Source of the DNA: Chrysemys picta bellii
Taxonomy: Eukaryota; Chordata; Testudines; Emydidae
Length of the DNA stretch: 64,000 nucleotides
Reading direction: 5' to 3'
Assembly (NCBI RefSeq): GCF_011386835.1
Contig: NC_088795.1
Coordinates: forward strand, 107,940,434 to 108,004,433
Below the pieces are notes generated by a model that had not been told where the DNA came from, did no database searches, and saw only the letters and a list, made by a program, of their open reading frames with translations. The translations under genes were made by a program, and so were the position numbers. Shown piece by piece: positions 23,860 through 36,769 of this stretch; position 1 is the first letter of the stretch; each line of letters opens with the position of its first letter.

Positions 23860-25205
23860 ATAAAAAATAAATATGCTGAATCCATGAGTCTCTATCAAAA
23901 ACTGAGTTTTTCTATATAAAGAAACAATTGGGGGGAAAACATCTAAACTTTTGAGGTCAGGCTTTATAAATATGGCACAGTAGGTCATGTACTGTATTGA
24001 GGGTTTGATACTGTGGGGGACCCAGGGGTTCTGCTAATGACTGCAGGAAACTGGCAAAGTCATCACAAATGTTGGGACAAGGCCCCTGACTCCAGGAGAC
24101 ACCATTATTTATCTCATCAGGATCATTCATTAAGCCCACCTGAGGGGTATTTTACTCCTACTTTACAGCTTCTCAATACCTGAGCTCCAATTGGCTCAGT
24201 TCTTAAATCATGACTATTTATGACTCCACCCACCATGTATACTCGCTGGCTCACAGGAAAACACTTACCTGCCCAGTAACTACCAGCCTGTTTCTGGATG
24301 GTCCTGGGCACTTCAAGTAAATGGTCTTGCTCTATTTTTCTTGCATGTGTGCATAGAGATACAAACACACAGAAATCAATTAATTTCTCAACCTCCTCCT
24401 TCTCTCTCCAAAAAAATAAAATATTACAGTGCAAAAGGCATGTGGGTTACACAAGCAGAAGTCTTGGACCATTAGTAGGGGGTGGGGTGCGGCAAAGAAG
24501 TTATGTTACAAGGGAGAAGGAGCAGAGTGTGCAACCAGAAAGAAGCAACTCTGGTGTCAAAGCAAGACACTTGGAAGAAGGGACAACATTCTTCAGAGAG
24601 CAGTCTCTACTGTTGATTTTAACACCGGGGAACTGAAGGGAAAAAATCCTACCATGTCTGCAGGTTACAAAACAGACCCTCTTTGGGAGTATTTTCAAGA
24701 AATTTCTGTATCTCAGGTAAAACAAAGGAACACATCCCAATGTAAACAGGGCAACAAAGATGCAAAACCTGGTTGTCAAAATGAAAAATTATGAAAAAAT
24801 GTTCCTCAGAAGTCAATGACTAGGAAGATGTGGCTGTGGACATATGCCTGAACAACTTGGATCAACTGGTTAGTAAACTTTTTTTTGTACCATTCTTATG
24901 GACTGCCTACCATGTGGATTACTTATGAATTTCAAAATGTTCAAAATAATTGGTATGTTAGTTTGTTGTTGGAGTACTTATCAATTAAATTTTTACTGTT
25001 ACTGTTGGACTTCTGAAATGATTTTTTTATTGCCCAATACAATCAAACAGACTAGGTGAGGATTTCCTGTTTAAAAAGTAAAATTTTATTAGGCATTATT
25101 AATTTTAACATTTTCCCTCCCAAAATGTTTGGTATGTTGCTAGAAATCATGATTTAAATTGATTTAGCTAACCGTATGATTTATTATTTTCCTTATGAAA
25201 CTGGT
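23860..25205. other. No gene recognised
   Basis: Several overlapping short frames (24123-24794) on both strands lack family features. No RNA gene was seen. Confidence 0.35.
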
Positions 25206-25212
25206 TTTAGAA

Positions 25213-27270
25213 AATAAGAATGGCCATACTGCGTCAGACCAAAGGTCTATCTAGACCTGTATCCTGTCTTCGGACAGTGGCCAATGCCAAGTGCCCCAGA
25301 GGGAATGAACAGAATAGGTAATCCTCAAGTGACCCATCCCCTGTCGCCCATTCCCAGCATCTGGCAAACAGGAGAGGGACACTATGCTTGCCCATCCTGG
25401 CTAATATCCATTTATGGACCTATCCTCCACGAACTTATCTAATTCTTTTTTGAACCCTGTTACAGTCTTGGCCTTCACAATGTCCTCTGACAAAGAGTTC
25501 CACAGGTTGACTGTGCATTGTGTGAAGAAATACTTCCCTTTGTTTCTTTTAAGCCTGCTGCCTATTAATTTCCTTTGGTGACCCCTAGATTTTGTGTTAT
25601 GAGAAGGAGTAAATAACACTTCCTTATTTACTTTCTCCACACGATTCATGATTTTATAGACCTTTATCATATTCCCCCTTAGTCGTCTCAAGCTGAAAAT
25701 CCCAGTCTTATTAATCTCTCCTCATATGGAAGCTGTTCCATACCCCTAATCATTTTTGTTGCCCTTTTCTGAACCAATTCCAATATATCTTTTTTGAGAT
25801 GGTGCAACCACATCTACACACAGTGTTCAAGATGTGGGCATACCATGGATTTATAGAGAGGCAATATGATATTTTCGGTCTTATTATCTATCCCTTTCTT
25901 AAGGATTCCCAACATTCTGTTCACTTTTTTGACTGCCGCTGTACATTAAGTGGATGTTCAGAGAACTATCCACAATGACTTCAAGATCTTTTTTTTGCGT
26001 GGTAACAGCTAATTTAGACACCATCATTTCATATGTATAGTTGGGATTATGTTTTCCAATGTGCATCATCTGCCATTTTGTTGTCCAGTCACCCAGTTTT
26101 GTGAAATCCCTGTGTAGCTCTTCGCAGTCTGCCTGGGACTTAACTATCTTGAGTTGTTTTGAATCATCTGCAAATTTTGCCACCTCAATGTTTGCTCCTT
26201 ATTCCAGATCATTTATGAACATACTGAATAGGACTGGTCTCAGTACAGACTCCTGGAGGACATCACTATTTACCTCTCTCCATTCTGAAAACTGACCATT
26301 TATACCTACCCTTTGTTTCCTATCTTTTAACCAGTTAACAATCCATGAGAAGACCTTCCCTCTTATCCTATGGCAGCTTACATTGCTTAAGAGCCTTTGG
26401 TGAGGGGCCTTGTCAAAGGCTTTCTGAAAACCTAAGTACACTATATTCACTGGATCCTCCTTGTCCACATGCTTGTTGACCCCCCTTCAAAGAATTCTAG
26501 TAGATTGGTGAGGCATGATTTCCCTTTACAAAAACCATGTTGACTTTCCCCCAATAAATTATGTTCATCTATGTGTCTGACAATTTTGTTCTTTACTATA
26601 GTTTCAACAAGTTTGCCCAGTACTGAAGGCAGGCTTACCGGCCTGTAATTGCCAGGATCACCTCTGGAACTCTTTTTAAAAATTGGCATCACATTAGCTA
26701 TCCTCCAGTCATTTGGTACAGAAGCGGATTTAAATGATAGGTTACAAATTGCAATTAGTAGTTCTGCAATTACACATCTGAGTTCCTTCAGAACTCTTGG
26801 GTGAATACCATCTGGTCCTGGTGACTTATTACTGTTTAGTTTATCGATTTGTTCTAAAACCTCCTCTAATGATACCTCAATCTGGGACAGTTTCTCAGAT
26901 TTGTCACCTAAAAAGAATGGCTCAGGTTTGGGAATCTCCCTCACATCCTTAGCCGTGAAGACTGATACAAAGAATTCATTTAGTTTCTCCACAATGGCCT
27001 TATTGTCCTTGAGTGCTCTTTTAGCATCTCAGTCATCCAGTGGCCCCACTGGTTGTTTAGCAGGCTTCCTGCTTCTGATGTACTTAAAAAAAAAATTGCT
27101 ATTTCTTTTGAGTCTTTGGCTAGTTATTCTTCAAATTATTTTTTGGCCTTTTTAATTATATTTTTACACTTCATTTGCCAGAGTTTATGCTCCTTTCTAT
27201 TTTCTTCACTAGAATTTAACTTCCACTTTTTAAAGGATGCCTTTTTGTCTCTCACCGCTTCTTTTACTTA
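25213..27270 (-). mobile_element. CR1 LINE, 2 kb, 5'-truncated
   Basis: On the plus strand it opens with ATAAGAATGGCCATACTGCG, the reverse complement of the CR1 3' terminus. The 3' UTR is followed at 25.4 kb by the end of ORF2. Reverse transcriptase continues to about 27.0 kb and the endonuclease-RT linker to about 27.27 kb, where similarity stops. The endonuclease is missing, as usual for truncated CR1. Confidence 0.85.
25401..27250 (-). pseudogene. CR1 ORF2 reverse transcriptase remnant
   Basis: Minus-strand frames in order: 26992-26447 with LNSNKSPGPDGIHP and the FKKSSRGDPGNYRPVSL fingers block; 26468-26199 with YLGFQKAFDKAPH (palm motif A) and FSMFINDLE; 26183-25899 with FADD (catalytic box, 26174-26163); and 25691-25401 with the C-terminal FFTQCTVNLWNSLSEDIV block. 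The 26992 and 26468 frames differ, so a frameshift lies near 26460. A single in-frame stop near 26198 separates motif B-C from FADD. The enzyme cannot be made. Confidence 0.85.
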
Positions 27271-27599
27271 GAATAAATTATACCATTTCAACAGTGGTAC
27301 AAACAGCTACAGTAGGAGGAACCTTTCATTTCCAATCTCATTTTTTTTAAAGCAGAAATGCACTGAGTAATAGTGAGCGAGAGTGACATTTTTACCATTT
27401 TATGTCAGGGTCCACTTTAGACATAAGGGGTTATGAATGTCCATCATCTACTGTGTCTACAACTTCAGTCATTTACTGATACCAACAATGCTGCAACTAA
27501 ATATACTTCAGACAGTAAATTACCTGTATCAAAAAAGAACATTCTTCATCATCCAATAAAGCCATGTATGAGTTCACAATCAGGACTAGCAAATTCCAG

Positions 27600-28725
27600 C
27601 AAGATAAAAAGATTGCTTATTTCTTTTATCACACAAAATTCTCTCTTTCACGTCATTCAGAATAAATATTTCATTGACATGGTTCAATCATTATGATCAG
27701 GCTATGCTCCACCTAGCAGAACAGACATCACTAGAAAGTTGCTGGACAGAGTATTTGAGAAGCAAACCGAACAGTGTCCAAAAAACATTGGCAAGATATG
27801 GATGGAGCAAAGTACACAATAATCCAGTAATATGTGCTTATGTGACAACAAAAGATGGGGTTCTATCAATTGTTTCTGTAAAACAGACATCCGAAAATGC
27901 CCAAACAGCAGAATACTTAAAAGTAGCAGCAGTAAAAGCTATTACAAACTCTGAACAGAAATTCAAGTGTTATGTGCATAGCTATGTCATAGATAATGGA
28001 GCAAATGTAGCAAAGATGAAAAAAATTTAGAAGAAGATAATGAAGGGAACCTCTAACTTGTAACATATGGGCGCAGTGCTCATTCGATGCATCTTTTAGC
28101 CAAAGACAAAAGAGGTGGAACTTTCACAGCCAAAGTAGTCAACATCAGACTAAACAGAAATGTAGAAGATATGCTGAATATCCTGAAGCCTATTTCCATA
28201 GTCTTGGACAAACTGCAGAATATTGCAGCTGTATTGCTAATCCTGTTGAAATTTGGAAAGAACACCAAGAGACACTGAAAAAAGAAATAGCCAACAACAA
28301 AGTTAAATTGCAGGCAGATGGATCAAGCACTGACTCCACCTCATTTTCTTGGCAATATTCTCATCCCAAAGTACCAGGCTAGATGCCTAACTGCTTAAGA
28401 AGATGCTGCTATCACATGGGCATCTGGTAGTCACCCATAAATCATGCCAACCATAATAAATTTCAGAGCTGGAGGCAAACCATTCAAAGTTTGCTGATGT
28501 TTTAGAAAAAGTCACATCACTGAACCAGTAGAAGTCACTGGCTAAGCACCTGCGACCAGAGTTTGTTGAAGTGCAAATCAGCTTTTGACAGCAGGAGCCT
28601 TTTTTGCAGATACAGAAAGAATATTTACTTTATTTTTGGACTAAATCATCCGAAGTTGAGAAATCGACTGGGACCTGAAAAAGCAGGAAAACTTGTCTTT
28701 CTTTTCCAGCCTATGAATAAAAACA
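27600..28725 (+). pseudogene. hAT-superfamily transposase remnant
   Basis: Shifting plus-strand frames give, in order, SGYAPPSRTDITRKLLDRVF (27690-27750), GWSKVHNNPVICAYVTTKDG, FKCYVHSYVIDNGANVAKM (27963-28018), HSMHLLAKD (28080-28108), and near the end a GLNHPKLRNRLGPEKAGKLV block (28641-28700). This order matches hAT transposases of the DUF659 type: an RNase-H-like catalytic core, then the C-terminal dimerisation block. The first catalytic aspartate (usually DGWS) reads YGWS, and the second (DN) is kept. Several frameshifts and stops make it dead. Terminal inverted repeats were not found. Confidence 0.7.
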
Positions 28726-28787
28726 AGAAGGGAGGGGATGAGATCAACTAGTTTTAAAAGTCTGAAGGACAGCTTAAGTAACTGAGG

Positions 28788-28899
28788 GTACGTCTACATT
28801 GCAGTTAAAAAACCCCGGCTGCCCTATGCCAGCTGACTCAGACTCACAGGGCTCAGGCTGTCATCCGGGCTCTAGGACCCTGTAAGATGGTAGGGTCCC
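28788..28899. mobile_element. Partial TIR element (GGGTACGTCTACATTGC end)
   Basis: GGGTACGTCTACATTGCAGT is the left terminus of the family seen in full at 60992. The right end is absent; the sequence switches to another repeat at about 28900. Confidence 0.5.
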
Positions 28900-29307
28900 A
28901 CATGTGGCTCTTCAGAAGTTAATATGCGGCTCCTTGTATAGGCACCAACTCTGGGGCTGAAGCTACAGGCGCCAACTTTCCAAAGTGCCGGGGGGTGCTC
29001 ACTGCTCAACTCCTGGCTCTGCCACAGGTCCTGCCCCCCACTCCACTTCTCCCCGTGCCCTCCCCTCAGCCTGCAGTGCCCTCGCTCCTCCCCTTCCCCC
29101 CCAGAGCCTCTTGCACACCACGAAACAGCTGATCGGGAAGTGCAGGGTGGGAGGGGGGGTGCTGATGGGCAAGGCTGCCGGTGGGTGGGAGACACTGGGA
29201 GCGGGGTGGGGGAACTGCTGGGGGGCTGCTAACGTATTACTGTGGTTCTTTGGCAATGTACATTGGTAAATTCTGGCTCCTTCTCAGGCTCAGGTTGGCC
29301 ACCCCTG
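28900..29307. mobile_element. GC-rich non-autonomous DNA element remnant
   Basis: It ends CAGGTTGGCCACCCCTG (29291-29307), whose reverse complement CAGGGGTGGCCAACCTG is a typical hAT-like terminus. The interior is GC-rich (CTGCCCCCCACTCCACTTCT). No matching left terminus is visible, so it is truncated or nested. The frames read through it are artefacts of composition. Confidence 0.45.
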
Positions 29308-29401
29308 CACTAGAGACAGGCACCAGAGCTATTCAGTCAAGGAAGGATGACTCCACTTCCTGCACCCTTCCAAAAAAAAGAAGAAGAAAAAAGGAAACAA
29401 A

Positions 29402-29592
29402 GGCTATGGCTACATTAGAGAGCTTACAGCAGTGCAGTAAGCTGCTGTAAGCTAACGGGAGAGAGCTCTCCCATTGTTTTAATTACTCCAGCCCCCTTTA
29501 TTGACACTTAAGTTGCCATAATTATGTAGGGTTAATTCACACCCCTGAGTGACATAACTTATATTGACTTAAGCTGTAGTGTAGCCATAACC
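29402..29592. mobile_element. PIF/Harbinger-like MITE (diverged)
   Basis: It starts GGCTATGGCTACATTAGAG and ends GTGTAGCCATAACC, with imperfect inverted ends. The interior CAGCAGTGCA and GACATAACTTATATTGACTT words match the 52841 copy. A clean target duplication is not visible. Confidence 0.55.
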
Positions 29593-30149
29593 CAAGATTC
29601 ATCCTCTACTTTCCAGCAGCCTAGTGTACCTTATGTGGAGGCAGTTTCCACACGAGTTACAACAGAAAGCTGTGCTCGTCACTCCAGTCTACCTACTACT
29701 CACCAACACTCTTCCATTGTTTTTTGCAAATGTATCTCTGTGTCCAATATATCAGAATGAGGATGTTTAAATGCTATTTATTAAATAAATAATTTTAAAT
29801 ACTTATTGTAAAAGGGCTAATTTTCTAAAAAAAAAAAATGTGGACCATTACTTTTGCACTTCTCTATAAACTTGTGACTTCTGCATTTTTCTGAGACTAA
29901 CCCTTTTCTTCATTTTTAAACTTTTTTGTCATGACAAAAAATAATTAGCCTTAGCCAGGACCTATGACAGAAAAGCAGAAAAAGTGTGCAATGAAGTCAG
30001 AAAGGAAAGGAAGCATAATCAAAACCACAGGAAGATTATAACATTTTAAATTAAATAGACAGCTGATCAACAATGCTATAATTAAGTACAGAGCACAACA
30101 AACAATGCGGAACTGTTTTCTTCCCTCAGACTGCAATGGGTGTTTCTTA

Positions 30150-30419
30150 GGCTATGTCTATACTAGCATTTTTGTCAGTAAAACTTTCTTTGGTCACGGG
30201 TGTGAAAAAAACCACACCCCTGACCGACATAAGTTTCACTGACAAAAGCACCAGTGTGCACAGCACTATATCTGCTGGAGATGCTCTTCCGCCAAAATAG
30301 CTACTGCCGCTCATTGGGGGTGGTTTAATTATGCCGATGGAAGAGCTGTCAGCATAGAACAGCTACGCAGCTGCAGCAGTACATCTATGCTGCTGTAAGA
30401 TCTGTAATGTAGACATAGC
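30150..30419. mobile_element. PIF/Harbinger-like MITE, 3-bp TSD TTA
   Basis: GGCTATGTCTATACTAGC at the left and GTAGACATAGC at the right form inverted ends. TTA flanks both sides (30147-30149 and 30420-30422). The interior contains GGTGTGAAAAAAACCACACC, a second inverted pair characteristic of the family. Confidence 0.65.
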
Positions 30420-30887
30420 TTAAGAAATGAAGGGAAAGGAAGGTGGTACAGTAGCACAGGTATTTTTCATCCAGGTTAGTAGACATGGGTAAACTTGTTC
30501 AAACAAAATAAGGATTTTATAATGGGAACTCTCAATCTTAATATAGCTAGCAAGAACGTTCAAATTACATTCAGAAAGAAAATACTTGCGCATTACCATA
30601 GTTTAATAGGCAAAACATAGGAGACTTGTGTTACAGAGCAACTCTGACATTTGTTTAAACTAGTGTTGTCAGTGTTAAATGCCATTCTCCATCTCAAGAA
30701 GAGCGCAGCAAACATGACTCTGCTTCAATGGAGATTTTATTGTATTAGTCCCTTATATATTCAGTTTAGTCAGTACAATATTTTTACATTACAACAACAT
30801 TCTATATAGTTTTTAAATTTTCCCTTTTTGAAGACCCTTATGGGCAGGGTCAAAGGTTACTTGAAATTAAATTCCTAGCTTGCCATC

Positions 30888-31455
30888 TGTGACACGGTGT
30901 ATAAACCCATCACTAGACAGCAAGGAGTTAAAGAATAGATCTGGGCAGAGGAGGGCCCATGCCGAGCATGCTCCGCTTGGAGGCATGATCTACAAGGGAG
31001 ATGTTCAATTAAGGGTGGACAGAGCAGGGAGGAGGATTGACTCTGGGAGCTCCAGAGCAGAAGGCAGCCAGATACAAATTGAGTGAAGGCATGTTGGAGA
31101 GCAGCAGCCTTTGCGGGACAGAGAGGGCATAGGCAGCCACCAGGACAGCATTCACCAGGACAGACTGCAGAAGATGAGATGGAGGTAGGAAGTGGCCCAG
31201 GGAGGCTGACTCGAGGCAATCCAAAGGAAGACTGGTGGGCGTGCCTCACAGGGACATAGGTCAGAACTCGGTGGAGCGGGAAGCCCACATTCCCCTAGTT
31301 TTTCAACTGTAACCATTAGGCAGGGGGAACTGCCATAGACCGTAACCACTGGGGGCAGGGGAACTGCCATAGACCATAACCACTGGGCGACAGACCCCAG
31401 GCCTGATCACACCATCCCCAAGAGTAATTTACAGTAACCAACTGTCCCACTGTCA
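30888..31455 (+). repeat. LTR-like repeat with internal tandem units
   Basis: The block from TGTGACACGG to CCCACTGTCA has near-inverted TG...CA ends and reads like a turtle LTR (GAGAGCAGCAGCCTTTGCGG, ACTGGTGGGCGTGCC). At 31309-31395 a roughly 37-bp unit (TAACCACTGGG..., GAACTGCCATAGACC) is repeated nearly three times. No matching second LTR or clear duplication was seen. It may be a solo LTR. Confidence 0.4.
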
Positions 31456-31459
31456 CCTA

Positions 31460-33030
31460 TCCCAAGTATTTTTTTCATCTCATCCAGTAAGATAAGCATA
31501 GTAAGCTATAAGTTTCTGTTAACAATCAGCAATGATAGTATTAATATTAGCATTTATGGCCTCCTTTGTAAAGTGTATTGAATCTCTGGAGGTGTTATAT
31601 AGAGCTAAATATCAGTTAAGTCATTGGGATGCACAGATATGATCACTTGAGCTGAACTGAGACAGACCATGTCTCAAACTTGTCACTGGCTCACTGTAGT
31701 ATCAGGAAGACAATGGACAGATTCATATTTAGAAGATTTTCTTTCATCCCACAAGGGCTAGAAGGTTAAGTTCTGCAGTGCAACTCTTCAGCTACAGAAT
31801 CATAGAATACATATGGCCCTAAACATATCCTGAACTTGTCAACATTATAAATACTCGAACAAGGCAGGGATGTAATTATCTCCTTTATATTCTATAAAAA
31901 CAGTTACAATTGTTTAAGAGTTGGTGTAAATAGAAAAAAAATCTCTGTTAAAAAAAACTTATCAGTTGTGTTTGGAACTTAAAGCTGAGAAAGATCTGTA
32001 TGCTAAAGAACGTGTATCTGCTTTGCTAGGTAGCTATCAGCAGTGACTGTGAAACTCCAGAAGAGTGTGTGTGGCGGGGAGAAATAGCTGGTTAATATCT
32101 TAATCATTCATATGAAATGGCTGGAAAATATTTGTAAATTAATTTCACACACAGAGAGTCATGGTCCCAATTAATTATTTTGGTTAACTACTCTACTACC
32201 TCTCTACAGTCCTGAGATAAAATACAGTTTGCTTTTAAAAGCAGAGTTGTGATTAGGAAAGTTATTTGAGTACACACCCAAAAAAGTTAGCTGGAGAATT
32301 CCCAGTTCACCTTCACCAACCATAGAATGTTAGAAAAAATCTTGAATGCAAAAAGACTAAATGTTGGCAGAAGTGCTCAACATCATGGAAGAAAAATTTT
32401 TTTGGCTCAGAAAGCAGTTGGCCACAGGAGATTTGGTCAAAGGAGGAAGAAGTATCAGAACTTATCATTGGAAGACATCACAACATATATAAAGGATTGA
32501 CTAGTTGATCTATCTATCAAAAAGTAGAAGGGGAAAAATCTGTCCCCCCGATATAACTGATTTTGCCCTATTTTCATTCCTCCAGCTCACTACAGTTCTC
32601 TTACTTTTGTTTGGTAAGCTGGAAAGAAGTGTTACATAAAAGAAAAACCGAATCATCTATGCAGGTTAACTTGTATAGAGAAATAAAGAGATGGCCCTGG
32701 AAGGTTTCATGCCTGCTCTGCTGAGAGCTCTACAATTGCACTTTTCTTGACACCATATCTGTCTGATTGTTCTGCCCCTTAAGAACTTACATGAGGGGAG
32801 TAGCATCCCTTCTGTTGCCACTGTAGTTCCACGCCAATAGCAATTAAAGCTATTAAAACTGACTAACCATCAAATGATTACTACTTTTTGGTTTTTCTTT
32901 CCACATTGTTTATCACTGACCAAGACAAAAAACTACGTAATTCTGATGTCTTCCCTCAGTATTATGATTCTAACACATTTCTGGTAGGTGAGATAAAATC
33001 CTGCTTCCACTTGTCAATAACAGAACACCT
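31460..33030. other. No gene recognised
   Basis: A possible CR1-end scrap (AGAATCATAGAATACATATG) lies near 31795. Otherwise there is nothing nameable. Confidence 0.35.
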
Positions 33031-33034
33031 GAAA

Positions 33035-33200
33035 GGGAGCATGGCCCAGCAGTTAGAACACAGTTCAGAGAATCAGGAGACCCACTGACTCTGCATGACC
33101 TTGGGGAATTTTCAACCTCTCTCTGCCTCAATTTCCCCATGTATCAAAAGTGCTTTCAGATCTATGGCTGAGAATCACTGAATAAGAGCCAAGTATTATA
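33035..33200 (+). mobile_element. MIR SINE
   Basis: ATGGCCCAGCAGTTAGAACA...TGCATGACCTTGGGGAATTT followed by CTCTGCCTCAATTTCCCC is the full MIR layout: tRNA-like head, conserved core and tail. Confidence 0.8.
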
Positions 33201-33204
33201 TATT

Positions 33205-34412
33205 CTGTTAGTGCAGATCTTGGAACTTACATACAATGGCATAAATTCAGAGTGGGCTTGAAAATATCCCCTCCGTTCTCCAACCCCCATTTTAAAGTTC
33301 CCTGCAGATAACAAAATTAGTACATATTAGAACTACCCAAAAGTAGAAGCAGCTGCCCACCAGAGAGAAATTGACATGTTTAGTAAGTTTCACACAGTGC
33401 CCTGCTGAGCAATTTTCTATGCCACAGATGAGCAACTTTAACGTAGACTAGGCCACAAAATCCACTAAACCCCTTTGGCAGCCATATAGGGTTTTTTGTT
33501 TGTTTGTTTTTCAAAAAGATTGCACCAGGTAGCTAAGGGGCACAGTCTTTTAGAAAAGCTGCTGCTGCCTCATATCGCTACGCTCCATTTCCCCAACAGC
33601 ACAGGCTCCGACTTTACCCCATGCCATCCAGCTCCAGTTACCGCCCCATTGGCTGACTGTTAGGAAATGAGAACCACATTTCCCCATCCACCCATCAATG
33701 GGAAGGAAGTAACCAGAGCTGTGTAGCATGGTGCAGCAGAGTGAAGCAGAATGCCATGTGTGAGGTCACACCATTCAAATCTGGCCCAAACACTCCTCCA
33801 ACATACCAACCAGGAAGATATTTGCCATTACACTACCCAATTCTGGTTACTGCTTCCCCATTGGCAGACATATGCCCCAACTCATCCACAGCCTGGAGAG
33901 TAGGGGGAGATAGGCTGGCCCCAATCAGACTGGCCGTGGGAGCTGGGAGCCAATGAGAAGCAGTTAGAGCCAGGTGGCTTGGAGAGAAGCCCCTTCCCTG
34001 TATGCGTGAAACTGTGGTGGTTGGGCCAGTGAGCGGCACTGCAACCGAGTGCCTGGGCTCCTGCTCCCAGTTCTAAGCTCTGCTCCACCACACCCCGTAC
34101 TTTAAGCACTGTGTCTGGTTCTCAGATTGGGTGAGCCTAGGAGCTAATTGGGTAGGCTGGGGCTCAACCCTGCTCAGCCTCCCACGCACAAGAATATTTT
34201 CACCAGCTGCCTCTGGGCAGACCAAATAAAATGATTTGGCAAGCCAAATGTGTCCCCCAGCTTGCCAGTTACCCCTCCCCATTTTATGCAGTGCCTTTTC
34301 CCAAACTTAAGGTGGGTATATAAAACTGACTAGGCTTTTGTCAAATTTCATTCTGAGTTTGATGTTCATCGTCTGCAAAATTGCTGCACACAGGAGTTGT
34401 AGCACAGGTGTA
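33205..34412. other. No gene recognised
   Basis: A moderately GC-rich patch (33750-34290) with overlapping open frames on both strands but no family feature. It may be an old repeat. Confidence 0.35.
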
Positions 34413-34416
34413 AACT

Positions 34417-34625
34417 TAGGCTTGTCTACATAGAGACTTAGCAAAAGGCAAGTCAGGTTGTAACAGTTCATCACACTAGCCTTCCATGCACTAAGCTGAC
34501 CTACTGCCTTTCACTAAAAATTTAGTAGAACTTTCGTTCCAAATAGCAGGAGGTCAAAGTACACTATGGAACTTTTAGTGCCCAGCAGTAGGGTCCACAC
34601 AGAGACTTAGTGTGCAGCAAGCTAG
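34417..34625. mobile_element. Palindromic MITE-like element
   Basis: GGCTTGTCTACATAGAGACT at the left has counterparts in the right half (GGGTCCACACAGAGACTTAG). Inner ACTAAAAATTTAGTAG and GGAACTTTTAGTGCC words make it partly self-complementary. Boundaries are approximate. Confidence 0.4.
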
Positions 34626-34629
34626 TTTA

Positions 34630-36765
34630 CTGTTAATGCACGCCTTGTGTGTTCGTATGAAATGGTATGATATCACCTTAAATAATTACAGATTTGTCAT
34701 CTTGTGTGTATTTCGATCCCTTTCTGCTTATTTTTTGACAAAACCAGGTTTGAAATTTACAGATCTAGGTTTGAAATTTACTGTTCTTAGATTCAATAAC
34801 AGTATAATGATTTTTGAACTGCTACTCTCAATTTCCTCCTTAAATAAATGGATAAGCTGTTGGACAGGTGCTCTTTTGTTGCTAGCCTATTTTATAGCCT
34901 ACTCCCCAGCATCATATAAACTCACTTATTGAAATTATGTGTAAGAATCAATATTAGCCATGTCTTGGTACACATATGAAACCTTACTGTGAATTTCTTA
35001 TTATTGTATGATGACCTTCCACAGTGGAACATCAATCACTCAACAAATTCAAGTAAGAGGTCAATTTTATGTTGGAAAAATGTACAGCTTTATTAGAATA
35101 TAAACACTTGCACTAGTTATATTTAAGTTAATAAACATTACAACTGTTCCTTTTATTCAGCTAATGTAATCAAAGTATTTTTTTTTAATTAAAAACCCAC
35201 TTGCATGTTCAACTATGCCTTTCCTGTAAAATGCTTCTTGGGAGCCAACAATTTAATATATTATAGTAACATGTAGGTCAATTAATGAAGTGCTTATAAT
35301 TAATTTCAAAAGACTTGGGATGAAGAGTACTGTAACAGAGTAACAGCGTACTGCAACCATAGAGTTAGGCTTGGAAAATCTGATTTTTTTTTTTAAGACA
35401 GATAATATCAATGTTTATTTTTAAGCTTTTTTTTTCTATTTTTAATCTATTTAAATTTTCAAAGTTGTGGGAAATTATTTGGGGGCTGACAATTATTAAG
35501 TGACTGTAGACACAGATTAAAAAAAATTAAAGCTTTACAAACATTAAAAACAAACAGTCAACATTACATGTCAAAATATACAGAGTAAATATCCTTGAAA
35601 TCACACACTAATAAGTTCTCAAGCAGCAGTTTTCTTACTTTGCCTATATGTAAATTTTGATAATCATCAATGTAAATATTTTTTCATCAGTTTGTGTGTA
35701 TGTACAATGAAATTGACATTTACTGATAAAAGCCTACATAAAGTTCTGCTTCGCACAGTTTTCTACTAAAGATGAAATCAAAATTATGTACTGGGTAAAT
35801 TACACCCCCAGAGATATAAGAATGTATTGTATAAACCAAAATATTTATGATGTTTATATAATTTACATCTTAGGACATCTAAAAGCACAGCTTCTTTCTT
35901 TCTTCCCCCTTCAATCCCTGCTCTCTACCAAAGAAGAGTAAAAGTTAATTATTATTGACTATATAGTTTAGTACTAAAACTTTGACCATGAAGACCCAAT
36001 ATCTTTGTAAGCCAACCCAGCTAGAGACATTTCTCCTTCTTTCCATATTTCTCTTTTTAGTACAATAGCATCTTGTTAATTTTTACTAATGTAGAAGAAC
36101 ACTATAGTGAATTAATTGTTCTATTGCTAATTTGAAAAAAGTACTCTGTTCTTATTTTGACAAGTGCAATTTCCTTTAAATAATTTATTATACTTCGTAA
36201 TGTACTACAGTATATTTTGTAAAAATAAGTCATATCTCTAAGACTTCATTATAATATTCTAAAATATTTTGCTAAGAAATGGAGAGAGCAAATTTTTTTG
36301 GTGTGTGTCAAATAAAATATGTACAGATTAGTGAAGTTCTACATAGAACCATAATCTGAATAAAAACAAAATATTTGTTTTTAAGTCACTCTACTCCTGC
36401 ATTGGACACTGCAGTCCTTTACGCAGCAATTAAATAACAGTCATAGAGGACTTAGGGTAATGAATAAGGAGCAAATGCAAACACACTAAAAATCAAAGAT
36501 AATATTTTCATACAACAATCCTTAATAAAACCATGAAAAAAAAATGTTTAGAACTATCTCAAAGATTTTCAAGGATTCCCAAAAGGTTTCTCAATAGCCA
36601 AATTTAGAACAGTAATACTCCTTGCTAATGATTTATATGTTAATACTTCCTGCTTGTGTGATCTTATAAAAACAACTTTCTAGACTATGTATATGTGTGC
36701 ATACAGTATAAACATCCATAGTTTTACTATTCTCAAATCTTAACCATAAAGTTTAAACCTAGAGT
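34630..36765. other. AT-rich, no gene recognised
   Basis: Very AT-rich, with many poly-T and poly-A tracts. No repeat family or frame was recognised. It could be old intronic sequence. Confidence 0.35.
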
Positions 36766-36769
36766 GATA

